DNA from: Nematopogon swammerdamellus
Lineage: Eukaryota; Arthropoda; Insecta; Lepidoptera; Adelidae
DNA: 64,000 nt
Assembly (NCBI GenBank): GCA_946902875.1
Contig: OX336343.1
Location: forward strand, 11,591,361-11,655,360
Reading direction: 5' to 3'
Shown here: positions 19,923 through 31,667 of the stretch, in pieces
Layout of the letters: every line of letters starts with the position of its first letter
How positions within the stretch are numbered: the first letter of the stretch is position 1
The notes under the pieces: model-generated
Seen by the model: only the letters and a program-made list of their open reading frames with translations
Told to the model about the DNA's origin: nothing
The model's database searches: none
Made by a program: the position numbers and the translations under genes

Positions 19923-20749
19923 AAAATAACATATATAAAATACATGTATATAAATATGTATTGTATGGCGTTATTATATCAATTTGTTTAGGGATTAAAT
20001 AACAAAGGATTCATTCAATTTATAACTATTAACAGTCATTTTACAATTAGACCTACAATTATTTACTGAAATTAAAAGTAATTAAAATTAATATGTTATT
20101 TAAATTTAAATAAAACTAAGACTCTTACCAAATATAGTTTGAAACCACGATTGTATATTTAAAACCCGACGACGACGGAATAGTTGTAATATCCTTGAAC
20201 ATTAACAGAACTCTAGATGACAGCTTTTAAGGCAAGTACCTACGTAATGACTTTCTTAGAGTCGGGAATATTTTTCGCAAACATTTTGTTATTCATGAGT
20301 ACGAGGCTAATAAACGAGTAGGTATAACATCTCCCTCCCCTCCTACACCACACTGCCGAGCCGAGATTCTGCCTCCAGCATAGAACAATATTACGCGGTA
20401 GAGATTTAATATTTTCACTACTTGAACATCGTCTTTAGTCTTTCTTTGGTAAATAAGATCGTCCTTTTAGATATGTTGATAGCTGATTGTAAAAAAGGCG
20501 TTACATAGAGCCTAGGTCCATTGTATTTTTAGAAGTTTAAAAAGGGTAAGGCTGGATTAACCTATAAACTGACTTATGACTTTATTACATTTTTGCTTTG
20601 AAGTAGCTAAACGCATTACGGAGCCTCTAAGAATATTTACATATTACTGACTTTCTAAAACACCTATACAATCGACCATCGGCAAATACACTGTTTTCAA
20701 GGGATCCGACACGGCTGAGTGTTTTCTTTAAATATTCACTGCCTAGTTT
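19923..20749. other. AT-rich non-coding spacer
   Basis: No gene or known repeat recognised. Confidence 0.4.
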
Positions 20750-20990
20750 TTTTACATGTAATCCGGTATGGTTGGCTGAGTCAGAGGGGCAAAAACACCA
20801 GCTAATATCACTATACCGAAGACTTCCCTTTGGATTGCTGGCTATACTGAATTAGAGGAGAACAAAGCCGAGGCTGCTATGTAGCCATCTTACGACCAGT
20901 ACGGTGGTACCAACCCGGTCGGCTACAATTTGAGCCTACCACCTAGTAAGGGGCAAGGGAAGGGACCTACAGTTTTACACCGGTTCCGAA
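20750..20990 (-). repeat. SINE family C copy 2
   Basis: Minus orientation with a TTTTTTTACATG (poly(A) complement) at the left. The central domain GGTGGTACCAACCC...CCACCTAGTAAGG is at right, followed by a GGTTCCGAACGG remnant of the 5' head shared with family B. An internal deletion removes part of the CACATGCTCCGA segment. Confidence 0.75.
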
Positions 20991-21787
20991 CGGTGAAGCA
21001 GCAGGTGCACGTAAATTTTTCCATCAGAAAAAACTATACCTCGGATACTAACTTCGGACCTCTCGCAAGAGTCTCGACTCGGCCAACCGCCCCGTTAGCA
21101 TTGTTTTCTCATTATTCTGAATTAAGAACTCCCTAGTTTTGCTAGTCTGTGAACAAATGTTCACGCTTCAAAAATGATGAAAGCCCCAAGTAATAGCCGC
21201 AATCAAATTGTTGTTGACTGCTAGTCTCCGGCCGGTCCAACCGCTTTATAGCGCCCCATTTCACTAACGAACTAGGCACAAGGAGAAAGCAAGAAAGGAG
21301 CGACTCGTGTTTCGTGATGCGAGCCGAACCAAGCGCCGCGCGTTATGCGCCGAATATTTATGTAAGTAAATGAAGCTTCCATTGCTAACATCGCTATTAG
21401 GCTCCTAATTTAGCTGCGAGCGAGTAGAGTTTTTCTTTGATGATAGATAACAGAGACTTATTATAATAAAACATATTATGTTTAATATTATAAAGACGTT
21501 TTTTTTTTCAACTTTATTGTTCGAGTTTCCATTTTGTTTTTATATACTTACCTACATAATGTTATTATTCGTTACACTATCGATTATCAGATCATTTAGA
21601 TCATTGCCATAATTGATTAAAGTTAATTGGCAAAACAATGTCATAGTGTGAAGATATTGACATAAAATAAGCAGACACTTTGTTGAAGCACTCGCAAATA
21701 GAATTATATATAACCATTGTGACAATTTATTTGCAGAACTGCAAAACCAGTGCCTTTTCAAATTCAAAGCTGCGACGAGACGGTGTG
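20991..21787. other. Non-coding spacer
   Basis: Nothing recognised. Confidence 0.4.
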
Positions 21788-22736
21788 TTATCGCTGCCCT
21801 ATTTCTTATTTGTTCAAACGACCATTTTTAGCGAAATTGACTTATGAATGCAGTCCGTTTTAAAAAAAATATCCGCATTTTTCCAGCAAAAAATTTTTCA
21901 TGAAAACTCACTGTAACAGCTTTTCTCTTGTTCAATTAAACTTTCCCACAAACAATCTTCACTTCTTGTTTGTTCAATAAGATTCGAATATTCAAATTTA
22001 ACGGTCGCCATTGTGCTACTTCATACAACATCGTAACCGAGCGCGCATTCTTATATGTTCAAACGACTCGAAGAACCAATTGCAACGCAGCGATCGTGTG
22101 ACGTCAGCGTAGGAGGCCATTTTGGAACGACAGTTCGTTCTTGGTAATCTGTGGTTCATTTATGAATTTTTGAGGTGAGGACGTGTTTTCTCAGTTATCT
22201 ATTAGTTTTTATGAAAAATTTCATTAAACTTCCATTTCATTGTGTTTTCCCACGATTGTAATTATAAATAAAGCAACGTGGAACGATTTATTATTGATAT
22301 ATTCTTGTTCAACCATTCTAACGGTTTTGCTACACTTCGATGTATGGAGTGTTCCATTTTTATTATGCCGCAAAATCTCGCGCGAGTCACTGGACTCGAT
22401 AGTGTGTGTGTGTTTGTGTGTATTTATCGCGCATCACGCGACGGGCGCCTAGATACAGTACACGGCGTTCATTGTTGGATCGGACCATGATAACAGTACA
22501 GTACACGGCGTTTATTGTTGTATTATTGTAATACCATTTTGTATACCTACTGATCATTTTGTGTTATTTAAGAAGAAAATCTAAAATACTAAAATAAAAA
22601 GTTTTACAATTTTTTATAATACATATTATGTCCACGACAATTTACGCTTGTCTAGCGGTACGGTAATGCAATAATGAAAAGCTGGTAGGTACTAGATTTT
22701 TTTTATGTACAGAAAATTGTCATAATGAACTACTTT

Positions 22737-22990
22737 TTAACCGACTTCAAAAAAGGAGGAGGTTCTATGTTCGGCTGTATGTTTTTTTTTTTATGTATGT
22801 TCAACGATAATTTCGACAATTGCGAACCGATTTCGATAATTCTTTTTTTATTCGAAAGGGGGTACCTCAAGGGTGGTCAACCTCAATTTGGTAAAGTTCG
22901 ATAGCATCCATTCGAAAATCATAATTAAATTTGCATATGTGTAAGACAAATGGGCGAATAATTCTATACAGTAAGAGTGAAATAAAAAAC
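22737..22990 (+). repeat. Repeat G (AACCGACTTCAAAAAAGGAGG)
   Basis: Begins AACCGACTTCAAAAAAGGAG and GAGGTTCTATGTTCGGC, a start common to many lepidopteran dispersed repeats. A second partial copy begins at 23218. Non-coding. Confidence 0.6.
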
Positions 22991-22997
22991 CTGTTTT

Positions 22998-23218
22998 AAA
23001 AAACATTGAACCTTCTTCAAAAAACAACTAGAACTAAAAAGTATTAAATAAAATTTTTATTCCGACCCTTGAGTTGAAGGCGGTACAAAAGCACACTGAA
23101 CATTTATAAATGGACCCCTTTTGTACTTTGTACCGCCGTCAACTCAAGGGTCCGAATAAAAATTTTATTTAATACTTTTTAGTTCTAGTTGTTTTTTGAA
23201 GTCGATTCAATGTTTTTA
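22998..23218. mobile_element. Fold-back element, about 90 bp arms
   Basis: The left arm 22998-23090 and right arm 23127-23218 are inverted copies: CAACTAGAACTAAAAAGTAT and CCTTGAGTTGAAGGCGGTAC on the left reappear complemented on the right, leaving a loop of only about 35 bp. The whole would fold into a long hairpin. Non-coding; family unknown. Confidence 0.85.
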
Positions 23219-23273
23219 ACCGACTTAGAAAAAAGTAGGAGGTTCTCAATTCATCGAAATCTTTTTTTTTATG

Positions 23274-23597
23274 TTTTTTTTTATTGAAACTGACACGGTT
23301 GGCTACATCACCTACAACATCCGTGATGTCAGCTCATAACACCGGGTGAACTTGATGCCACGTCAGTGCTTCCCTTCAGTCGTGCCGGCTACACTGAACT
23401 GGACGGAAAACACAAACTATTTACATAGCCGTTTCGACCGACCTTTCATTCAGTGCGGTGGTACCAACCCGGGCGGGATAAACCCTACCACCTAGTAATA
23501 TAAGAAGGGAGTCATATCCCTTAGTCGCCTTTTACGACATGCACGGGGAGAGATGCAGTGGGGCTATTCTTTTAAAGTACCGGCCCCACACGGTACA
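23274..23597 (-). repeat. SINE family A, complete minus copy
   Basis: The poly(A) complement at 23274-23282 is followed by the tail GAAACTGACACGGTTGGCTA, the central domain, and the head ending CCGGCCCCACACGGTAC at 23596. Full-length, about 324 bp. Confidence 0.9.
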
Positions 23598-24027
23598 ATG
23601 TTCCCCGATTAATCAAAGACCTACATCAATAAACTTACATCAATACACTTTTGAAATTTGTTTTAAAACCATAATTGTTCTTTGCATTTCCAAAAAAGGA
23701 CATCCTGTTCAAGGAATTTGTTATATTTTGTGAGAGACAATTGATTTCTTATTTGTTCAAACGTATATTACGTTGTTCAACCCGCCAAAACCGCACTCCG
23801 CGCTATGACAATTTGTTCAACTGACATTTTGTTTTCTCCATAACTTAGATACGACATAAAAAATATGTTTTTTTATTTATTTATGGCATAGGTAATCCAC
23901 CCTAGTTTATTCACAAAAAGAATTGCAACCCTAAATATTTTCGTACATCCTTAAAAACACTTTAAACTGTCTACTGTAAAATTTGCTAAATGGCTGTTTG
24001 AACAAATAAGAAATAGGGCAGCGTTAT

Positions 24028-24674
24028 ATCTACTTGCGATGTTACTTTTCCAACTCAGAGGGTCTCGCAATCCGTAGAACTGGCGCGACCAATGGAGCGG
24101 AACGAGGTGAAAACGTTACCGACAGACAGACGAACAGATGAGTGGCATCGCTCTGCTGAAATGTGAGGTGCTGAAATATTGAGCACTTGTTTAGTCCGAA
24201 AGAGAGAAAAGCCTGGGTGAAGGTGCCAAAACCTTGTTCGTTTCGAGTAAAGTAATTATATTTCGTTAATTAAATTATTAATTTAAAATGCATCATTGTG
24301 TAACTAAACTAATTTGAACTTAAATGTAACCCCTACAATACATACACAAAGAAAATGGTGGAGCAAGACGGACCGATTAAATGTTATGTTTTGCTATCCA
24401 CAGGGCATTACCTTATTATAGGTGATCTCCTGATGGATAAATGCAAAATACTCCCTAAATTTTTTAAAGCATCTCTAGCCCTCAGAGGCTAGAGATGGTT
24501 TGGATAATTGTTTAGTAGTTACGATGGGGCTGGCATAGTCGTTATGCGGCTAAACTAAAGCCCTATTGAAATAAAGTAGAGAAAAAATGTATCGAGATAT
24601 TATATTACTAGAAGATAATAAGATGAGAGATATTATATTGCTATGAAGAAAGTTTCAAAGCAATGAAGGTGCGA
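24028..24674. other. Non-coding spacer
   Basis: No gene or repeat recognised. Confidence 0.4.
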
Positions 24675-24915
24675 TAACTGATCCGGGCTTTTTAAAAGTA
24701 ATTGAACTTTTATTTCAAGCTTTAAAAAAAAGTATCCAAATCGGTCCATCCGTGAGACGTAATTGTTTGATTACTTCATAATTACTTGATTACTAACACA
24801 CCTAAGAACCATCCCGGTTAAACCAGATTTCTAATAGAACCGCATCAAAATCGGTCCATTCGTTTGGGAACTACGATGCCACAGAGACGGAAGCGCCAAA
24901 TTTATAACGCATTTT
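24675..24915 (+). repeat. Dispersed repeat E, copy 2
   Basis: Matches 5735-5935 through TTTTATTTCAAGCTTT, AATCGGTCCATTCGTTTGGG and AACTACGATGCCACAGAGAC; it contains a short internal duplication of the AATCGGTCCATCCG segment. Confidence 0.65.
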
Positions 24916-25465
24916 TTAATTAATAAAGAGCTTGATTTATTTTCTAAAACTTTCCATTAAGCTTCCGAGTTTCAAAGAATATCCGATTTAAACACAGATA
25001 AATAGCAAAAGACGATAGTGCGTATACAGTACTGTCATCTCTCGAAGTTAACTAAAGATAAGCTTAAGGGTATGAAGGAAACTCCGGCGGACTAACGACA
25101 TTTTTATCTCGATCGCTTGCGAGCGCGACACGACACGACACGAGACGACACAACATGCTGGAAGATATCGGTGTTTAGGGCTGACAGACGTACCTGCATA
25201 TCCGGGACAGTCTAAAGTCACTTGAGATCCCCTAATTCTTGCAGAGTACTTATTGTATATTATATCCTACACCAAACGAACATTTTAATAAATTAAACAT
25301 GTTTAACTGTCGGTTTCTTCAATACGCCGAGCCTCACGAAAATGGTATCCCGCCTACGTGGCTGTCAGCGCCATTCTAGTAAAAAGTTAAAAAAAGTAAA
25401 AAAGATTTATTAGTTAATTCTAAAACATAGGTATACAAATCACATTATTCTCACAGATTTTTTAC
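24916..25465. other. Non-coding spacer
   Basis: A CGACACGACACGA simple repeat lies at about 25130-25150. Nothing else recognised. Confidence 0.4.
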
Positions 25466-25597
25466 CCGTAACCGACGAGCATGCATGAAGAACATTATGG
25501 GAGTGGAAGAGGCGGCAGAGGTGTGTCAGGATCGTGGCACGTGGAGATCCGTTGTTTCTGCCTACCCCACCGGGAAACAGGCGTGACGCTATGTATG
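25466..25597 (+). pseudogene. RTE-like LINE 3' end fragment
   Basis: Encodes RNRRACMKNIMGVEEAAEV then CQDRGTWRSVVSAYPTGKQA and a stop, the conserved C-terminus of a widespread insect LINE, followed by TATGTATGTATG. It matches the nested fragment at 60046-60461. Confidence 0.8.
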
Positions 25598-26396
25598 TAT
25601 GTACGTATTTTTACATATTTTTTAGTAATCCATAATTTATTAAATAAGCATACTTTATTTCAACGTCATTTACATTTCATATGCCACTTCGGTTACCGCT
25701 TTATATAAACCGAAATGTAAGAGAAAAAAAAAGTAAAAAGAAAATCTAAACGTAGTTTCACTTCATACAAATGAACCGTTTTCAGAATATTTTCTATTCG
25801 TCCCTTCATAACATTTGATTACCGAGTACAATAAAACTATGCCTGTCTTCCTAACTAACTACACAATGCCCGACTCCGCTCGCATTAAAGTAAGACGAGA
25901 CTATTTTTCATACCAAATAATAAATACATATTTAACTGTTGGCCAAGTCCAATTTTGACGCGGGTGAAGCTCTAGCAATAGCAAACAAATAATAATATTA
26001 TTATAGAAATGTATCGTCGATCGTAGTATTTTTTCTCATGATATTCGACCGTTCGTGACCTTCAAGAATGTCTGGAAACCCTATCGGCGTCGCCGGTTCG
26101 CGGAGAATAGAGGACGCACCCGCTACTTGCTCGCGGAGTGATAAGGTGTGTTTGTGTAGCTACGATGCTCCTGAAAGGGGTCAAAATATTAAAAAAACTC
26201 GTAAAAAGCTTCGTATAAAGTGCGTGGGTATTCTTTTGTTCGGTTGCGGTCCATCCATTTACTTTCTACGTCAAAAAATTAAGGATAAACATGATATTAT
26301 AATGCGAATAATAGGCTGGAAATATGTTTATGCAAAAGGAGAAAGTAGATTGAAGGAAGACTCACGAAAGAATCGAAATAATAATAGGACATTTCG
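25598..26396. other. Non-coding region with an unassigned 113-codon frame
   Basis: A plus-strand ATG frame at 26068-26409 is open for 113 codons but ends inside the following SINE head and has no recognised domain; I treat it as chance. The rest is AT-rich. Confidence 0.4.
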
Positions 26397-26784
26397 TCAG
26401 CCTCGGTAGCTCAGTGGTGCGGTTGGTCGACTGACTGTTATTTATTAAGCAACCCTGGGCGCGGTCAGTCCTTGGATGGGTGCTCGACCGTTGGAGGCTC
26501 ACCGTGGTTCGGATTTTACGTTAAACTGTAGGTCCGTTCCCTTCTTACCTTACTAGGTGGTAGGGTTTATCCCGGCGGGGTTGGTACCACCGCACTGAAC
26601 GAAATGTCGGTCGAAACGCTTATGTAAATAGTTCGTGTTTTCCTTTCAGTTCAGTGTAGCCGACATGAAATGATTGGAAGCACTGACATGGTACCTAGTT
26701 CACCCGATTTTATGGGCTGACATCGCGGATGTTATATATAGGTGATGTAGCCAACCGTGTCAGTTTCCATAAAAAAAAAAAAAA
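26397..26784 (+). repeat. 5S-rRNA-derived SINE (family B), full-length
   Basis: Head: CCTCGGTAGCTCAGTGGTG (tRNA A-box-like), then TTAAGCAACCCTGGGCGCGG and TCAGTCCTTGGATGGGTG, matching nucleotides of insect 5S rRNA around its internal control region. Then the shared central domain (CTAGGTGGTAGGGTTTATCC, GGTTGGTACCACCGCACTGA), the common tail TGTCAGTTTCCAT and a 14-base poly(A). At 388 bp it is the best reference copy in the window. Confidence 0.9.
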
Positions 26785-27424
26785 TATCAGTAATTTTTTT
26801 TCTACTTCAATTATATTATCAAAATTATTGTAATTGTTGGCATCAGTCACGAAATAACTAATCAGGCAAGAGCCGTTATGCAAAGTAAAACCATGATTAT
26901 AAAGAACATTGAAATTATTTCCGAAAATGTATTTATCGAAAATAAAGGTATTAAGCCGAAAACTAATGCCTAAGTTTTCTCTTCTAGTTTTAGTTTGTTT
27001 TTTCCGGAGCAACGGTGATGTTACGTTCAGACAGAGATGTCACTGGGCCCAGTATAAAGGTCGAGTTCGTTGTACAACTCTATAGTTTGCACACAAAATG
27101 TGCTCGGAGTGTTGTAAATCGCGCCCACAGCTCGGAGCGACTAGATTGTTTTCGGCTCATGCAAAATGTAGGTCCGACTGCGCTGGGATAGAGGAGCGTG
27201 GACACTTTGTGACTGTGTTGGTGCCCAATAAAGTCGGCATTTGCATATTGAATTTTCGTTGGTACCTTGAGTGCGATAGCAAGCGGCTTGTTCCAACCAC
27301 CACCGGCCGCTCCGCCCGCCCCCACGGCCCACCGAATAACTTCCGTCCGCCCAGCACCTCCACTTTCGATCAGTTACTGTCGGTTCTTTTATATTGAAAG
27401 TATTATTTATGTGACATAAGTTTA
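26785..27424. other. Non-coding region with GC-rich patch
   Basis: A CpG-rich patch at 27285-27365 resembles the one at 1420-1556. Open frames here overlap on several strands with no domain. No gene called. Confidence 0.4.
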
Positions 27425-27690
27425 CAAAGTGATAGAAAACTGGCCAATTGCGAGTCGGACTGGCACAGCGAGGTTTCCACACTAAAAAAAGTCGAAAAAA
27501 CACGTTTCTTGTATGGGATATAAAATGTTTTAATTTGTTTTGTTATAACCGCCATAATAACACATATTCTGTGAACATTACAACCGGCTAGCTATTAAGG
27601 TTCCAAAGATACAGCAGTAGGACAGACAGACAGACAGGCAGACGGCGTATAGGCTTCCGTACAGGGTACGGAAACCTAAAAAGCAGATAA
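27425..27690 (-). repeat. GTCCGACTCGCACTTGGCCGG-type repeat, copy 4
   Basis: Minus copy starting CTGGCCAATTGCGAGTCGGA, with GTTTCTTGTATGGGA, a CAGACAGACAGACAGG run and ending GTACAGGGTACGGAAACC. The most complete copy seen. Confidence 0.75.
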
Positions 27691-29963
27691 ATATCTAATA
27701 TGTTGTTTTTTTTTAGAGCAACCCGAATCACCAAACGATAAAATGTTTCAGTTTTCGGAAAAATCGTAGTAGAGTACTACGATTGTTCCGTTCAGTTTGA
27801 AAAGCAAAAGTAAATGGTAGCTGCATTTGAATGAATAAAAATTCAGTCCAGTATCTATTTTATACAACACTACGAATACGTACATACATCAGTGCGCCGC
27901 CGTCTCTCTACCTCATTTCCATAACTGATTAAGGTCTGCGTGTGATGTTTCGTTCGGTCTCTCGCCCTCTGAGTACCTAACTCACCTCCTCTGTCGCTCC
28001 ACCGAATGTCGCTTTAATTTGTCGCTCTTCGCCTAATAAGCGAGCAGGTTGAAATGCTAATTCATTTAGTCTACCCACGAGTGTACCGTCCACAGAGCAA
28101 TAGAATCCATCTGAAAGGGCATCGAGTCACGGTGAGACAATCGCCCACCACCGTATAGTCGCGTCGTGTCGTGTATAACGTAGGATACGAGACCACAGCT
28201 CGGTACATAGGTAATATGTACCGAGTCGAACGGACGGGCTTCTTCGATCTTCCCCATAGACCCCAACGCCCATCCCTACCCGACCGATGTTGCAATTTGC
28301 ACCCTTCTTCGTCCCAACCGGACCGACTAGAGCGCCACCACCATCCTCAGGCCATAAATTATGAACTCACTGCAGGAGTATTAACTATGAATCGAGTAAT
28401 GGAAGCTTTAGTTAACGAACATGCTACAACGCACTCGAATAGATACCTAGCTTGTTCATAAATTATAAAGGTGCGCTTGGAACTAGGTATATTCCTCTTT
28501 TCATAAGAGCATTTTAGAGGTAGAGTCTGGGACTGTGGTTTGGGTTTGTGCGTGCTATTATGTTGAGTAGATGAACATATGTTATATTGGCTTTGAAAGG
28601 GAAATCTTTGAAAGGAAAGTCTGTCTCAAAAACGCGGTATAAGATGGTATTTATTCTGTTTCTGCGGCACCTGCCGTTTAATTTGAGCGCATGCCAATAG
28701 TCTTGGCGTGTCTTCTTCGATGCTCATAAGATGTTAATGAGTGTGAGGATGTCTTGTTGGACGTGTCAAAGTAACGTGGAAAATTTTTTCTTCTCGCTTC
28801 GTGGACACGTGAGCGTGAATCGGTGAAGCGGCGGACGTGTTCCGGGCATGGCGTACGAGTATAGTCTACCCCGTTTGGAGATTATTAGTTCACGTAGCTT
28901 AGCTAATAGGCTGCCCAGTGCGGCTCGGGGCTGGAAGGTTGAACGTGTGTCGAGGGCAGCAGGCCGGGAGGGACTAGTGAACGTGTGTTGCGGTCCGTGT
29001 AGGTTAAAATAGTTAATTCAACTTGCGAGTATTGAGATACTAGTTGCAAACATATTAATTTGGAAGGAGCTAAGTTACAGGCGCAGGTAAGTACTGTATA
29101 TAAATGTATGATACGTACATACTCATACAGTACGGTATATGTATGTATAGGAAACATTCCTGTACCAAGAGCTCAGGTTTTCCAAAATTTTGGTTTGTCT
29201 TAGTTTTTGTTTCTGTTTTTCTTGTAATAATTGTATTGTTATATTCGTAGTACTTATAGTAAAATAGTCTGAACTACCAGACGACAGACCCTCATTCTTT
29301 CCCATAGCTCAGGGAATCCTATTTTGGGAAACAGGCATCATTTAAGTAACATGATAACTGGGACTAACGAGTCGAAATGTACTCTTTCTTTATGCTTTGT
29401 ATGGCCTTTGTGAAAATCTATAAATGTATTTGTTTGTTTTGTTTCTACAGTTTTCAGCAGTAAGTGATTTAATTAATTATTATTACATTTTCTTAGTACT
29501 TTAGTACTACACATTAATTAATTAATTAAGAATAATGTTCCTACGTAGCAGGACTTACTGTTATTTGCTTCACAAACATTATATACACAGCCTACAGTGT
29601 AAACAATAACATGCAGCGCAAAGGCGGACTACTTATACCTTATTGTTTATTGTATTGAGCATTCATATGGCACTTAGACCACCCTTAGACTGCACTCGAA
29701 TTTGTTCTATCCGGTTTGATTACACACATGAGGAAAAAGCGGCAAGAAACTGTATTTTTTCCGTACATACTATTACAACAATTTTAGTAATAATATCTGA
29801 CATCGCCTACAGTCTATCGAAAACACAGCTTGAGAGCAAGGTCAACCATAATACTGAGAGTTCTGACTACAAATACATACTTATTAATTAAGTGTATCAT
29901 GTGTAAAGAGCCTTTGTCAAACTTTGATACGTACATAATTTGTATCAACTCAATAATTTTTAG
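27691..29963. other. Long non-coding stretch; possible 5' UTR exon with splice donor
   Basis: No protein gene recognised. At 29084-29093 the sequence CAGGTAAGTA is a near-perfect splice donor. It is preceded by a moderately GC-rich, ATG-poor tract (about 28900-29086), so a non-coding first exon of a host gene on plus is possible. Frames at 28171-28461 and 29643-29891 lack any recognised domain. Confidence 0.3.
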
Positions 29964-29965
29964 TA

Positions 29966-30878
29966 CCGTGGAATGGGGTGATTTGCAACTTACGTCCGAA
30001 TAGAAACAAGGTTGAGTTGAGACATAAAATCAAGTACCCCTTCAAATCTAAACTGGTTACGTGTTTTCACTTTATGGTAACAGTTAGCCAAATCCTGATT
30101 TGCTACCTGGTATCACTAAAATACAAATAAAGAATTTGGAATTAAAAAAAAAAATTCAAAATAAAAAAAAAATTTATTCATGTTGACCTTCGGATTTCAC
30201 CGATTTCTGTAAAGGAAAGGTATATTAAACTTTACTATTTCTAAAAATATGTTTATTTACTAGTATACTTATATAAATATTGTAAAGTTCGGTTTGAATT
30301 TGTAAGAATGATGAATTTAAAAAAAAATATTGTGATTTTTTTTTCTAACTAAAGTATAAACAAGGTAAGCCTCACTTTTTTGGGTTTGTTTTTAGGAAAT
30401 TTTCTAGGCTTTCTAGGCCAGAAGAGTTTATAGATCTAACTTAATTAGTTTCCGAAATATCTGGGTTTATGTCGAGGTCGGCGCTCAAGTTCGCGCGCGT
30501 CGTGGCCCGCGCCGAACCACGCGGAAGCGAGGGGGAGTAAACATATTTATGAACGCGGAAGCGAACAGGTTAACGACATTATTAACATTTGTAAGGTAAT
30601 TTGGCTGTATGTCTAATAAATTATGTGTCTAAACGATAATGTTTCTATTCACCCTCTATGTCGTTTCTAATGACCCCACTCTTATTCTGACTTAAAACAT
30701 GGTACTAATTCTATATTTTCTCAAGATTGGCAGTGAATTCTCTATACAGGAGATTAGAAACAGAAAGAGCAACCACAGAAACATATTTCTCAGGCCTTTC
30801 AAAGTACTTTGAACTTTAAGTATATGGGACATAAGAGCAAAAATGTGCTGAAGTGTTTCTAATCACCCCATTCTACGG
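29966..30878. mobile_element. TA-flanked TIR element (Tc1/mariner/pogo-type)
   Basis: Inverted termini CCGTGGAATGGGGTGATT (29966-29983) and the complement of CCGTAGAATGGGGTGATT (30861-30878) differ at one base. Both are flanked by TA (29964-29965, 30879-30880), the duplication of the Tc1/mariner/pogo group. The 913 bp interior has no transposase but holds a 400 bp block (30175-30570) that recurs at 62815-63222 beside a pogo-like transposase. Confidence 0.8.
30175..30570 (+). repeat. Repeat R, copy 1
   Basis: Shares ACTTTACTATTTCTAAAA, AACAAGGTAAGCCTCACT, TTTTCTAGGCTTTCTAGG and TATGTCGAGGTCGGCGCTCA with 62815-63222 in the same orientation. Non-coding. Confidence 0.85.
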
Positions 30879-30880
30879 TA

Positions 30881-31667
30881 CCTACTAATGTTCTGTTCTA
30901 AGACTACAATGTTCTGTAATTGTAAAAAAATGTAATCCTTGAAATGGTTTGAAAATACAATTGAACCCGGTAGATGGCGTCGTGATAAGTCCACGCGCAC
31001 GAAGTCGCGGGCACAGCTAGTATAAATATAAAAATGTTAAGATACCTTGAAGTATCAAGTTGTTAAAGGGTTGAGGTACTCATCGTACTTAGTCAAGCGT
31101 TAACTAATTATGCAGTCAGGTAAGTATAAAGATGTCTGTCAGTAAGCCCTTGAATTTGCAATTTGTCTTTGAACACTTTTATTCCTCATCCTCGACATTG
31201 TAATGTCCTTCTACGTAGGTATTTAGTCCATGGATGCGAGTATCGTGTACCTAGGAACTGCCGGACGATGCACTTTGTAAATTGGATTAGTAAACAATTG
31301 TCTTCCTCCCCAATAAACTTGCAATTAACCGAAGCGGAGCGACGTGCGGCATACAAACAGCACTCTTACTTGGTCGCGCTGAGAATTCAAGACAAACATT
31401 TTCCACTATAGCTGGCAACTTGGAAACAATATAACACATAGTAGAGAAATATCGCACATTCAAGGCGGTTGCAGCAGTTTTTCTGTTGTTCGCGAACTGA
31501 AAGAACCGTAGAATGGAAATTATTTATTGCACACCAATAATAAAACAATGAATGAGAACAAATTATGCGGATAGTATAATAGAAATACCGGAGAGAAACA
31601 GAAAGTACAATAGCGCGCAAAAGCGGACTTATAGCACAGAATAGAAATAGTAGAGATATAAAGTAGA
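30881..31667. other. Non-coding spacer
   Basis: A CACGAAGTCGCGGGCACAGC plus TAGT stretch at about 30999-31021 resembles the terminal sequence of a common lepidopteran repeat. Otherwise nothing recognised. Confidence 0.4.

Larger units (their letters stand above)
21792..24023. mobile_element. Unassigned TIR element with TTAT target duplication
   Basis: Terminal inverted repeats of about 40 bp (CGCTGCCCTATTTCTTATTT... at 21792-21832; complement at 23985-24023) are flanked on both sides by TTAT (21788-21791, 24024-24027). The core motif TTCTTATTTGTTCAAACG recurs inside near 21802, 21933, 22047 and 23746, so subterminal repeats are present. No transposase frame is seen. The element hosts later insertions (22998-23218 and 23274-23597). 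A 4 bp duplication does not by itself identify the superfamily. Confidence 0.75.

Noticed and set aside
22240..22490. Overlapping frames rich in Cys and hydrophobic residues
   Set aside because: Inside the non-coding TIR element, spanning a TGTGTG microsatellite; no support.
26068..26409. 113-codon ATG frame as a host gene
   Set aside because: No recognised domain, Lys/Arg-rich tail typical of AT-rich chance frames, and it ends within a SINE head.
26401..26480. A true 5S rRNA or tRNA gene
   Set aside because: Only part of the 5S sequence is present and it is fused to a SINE body and poly(A) tail; the tRNA-like start cannot form a full cloverleaf.
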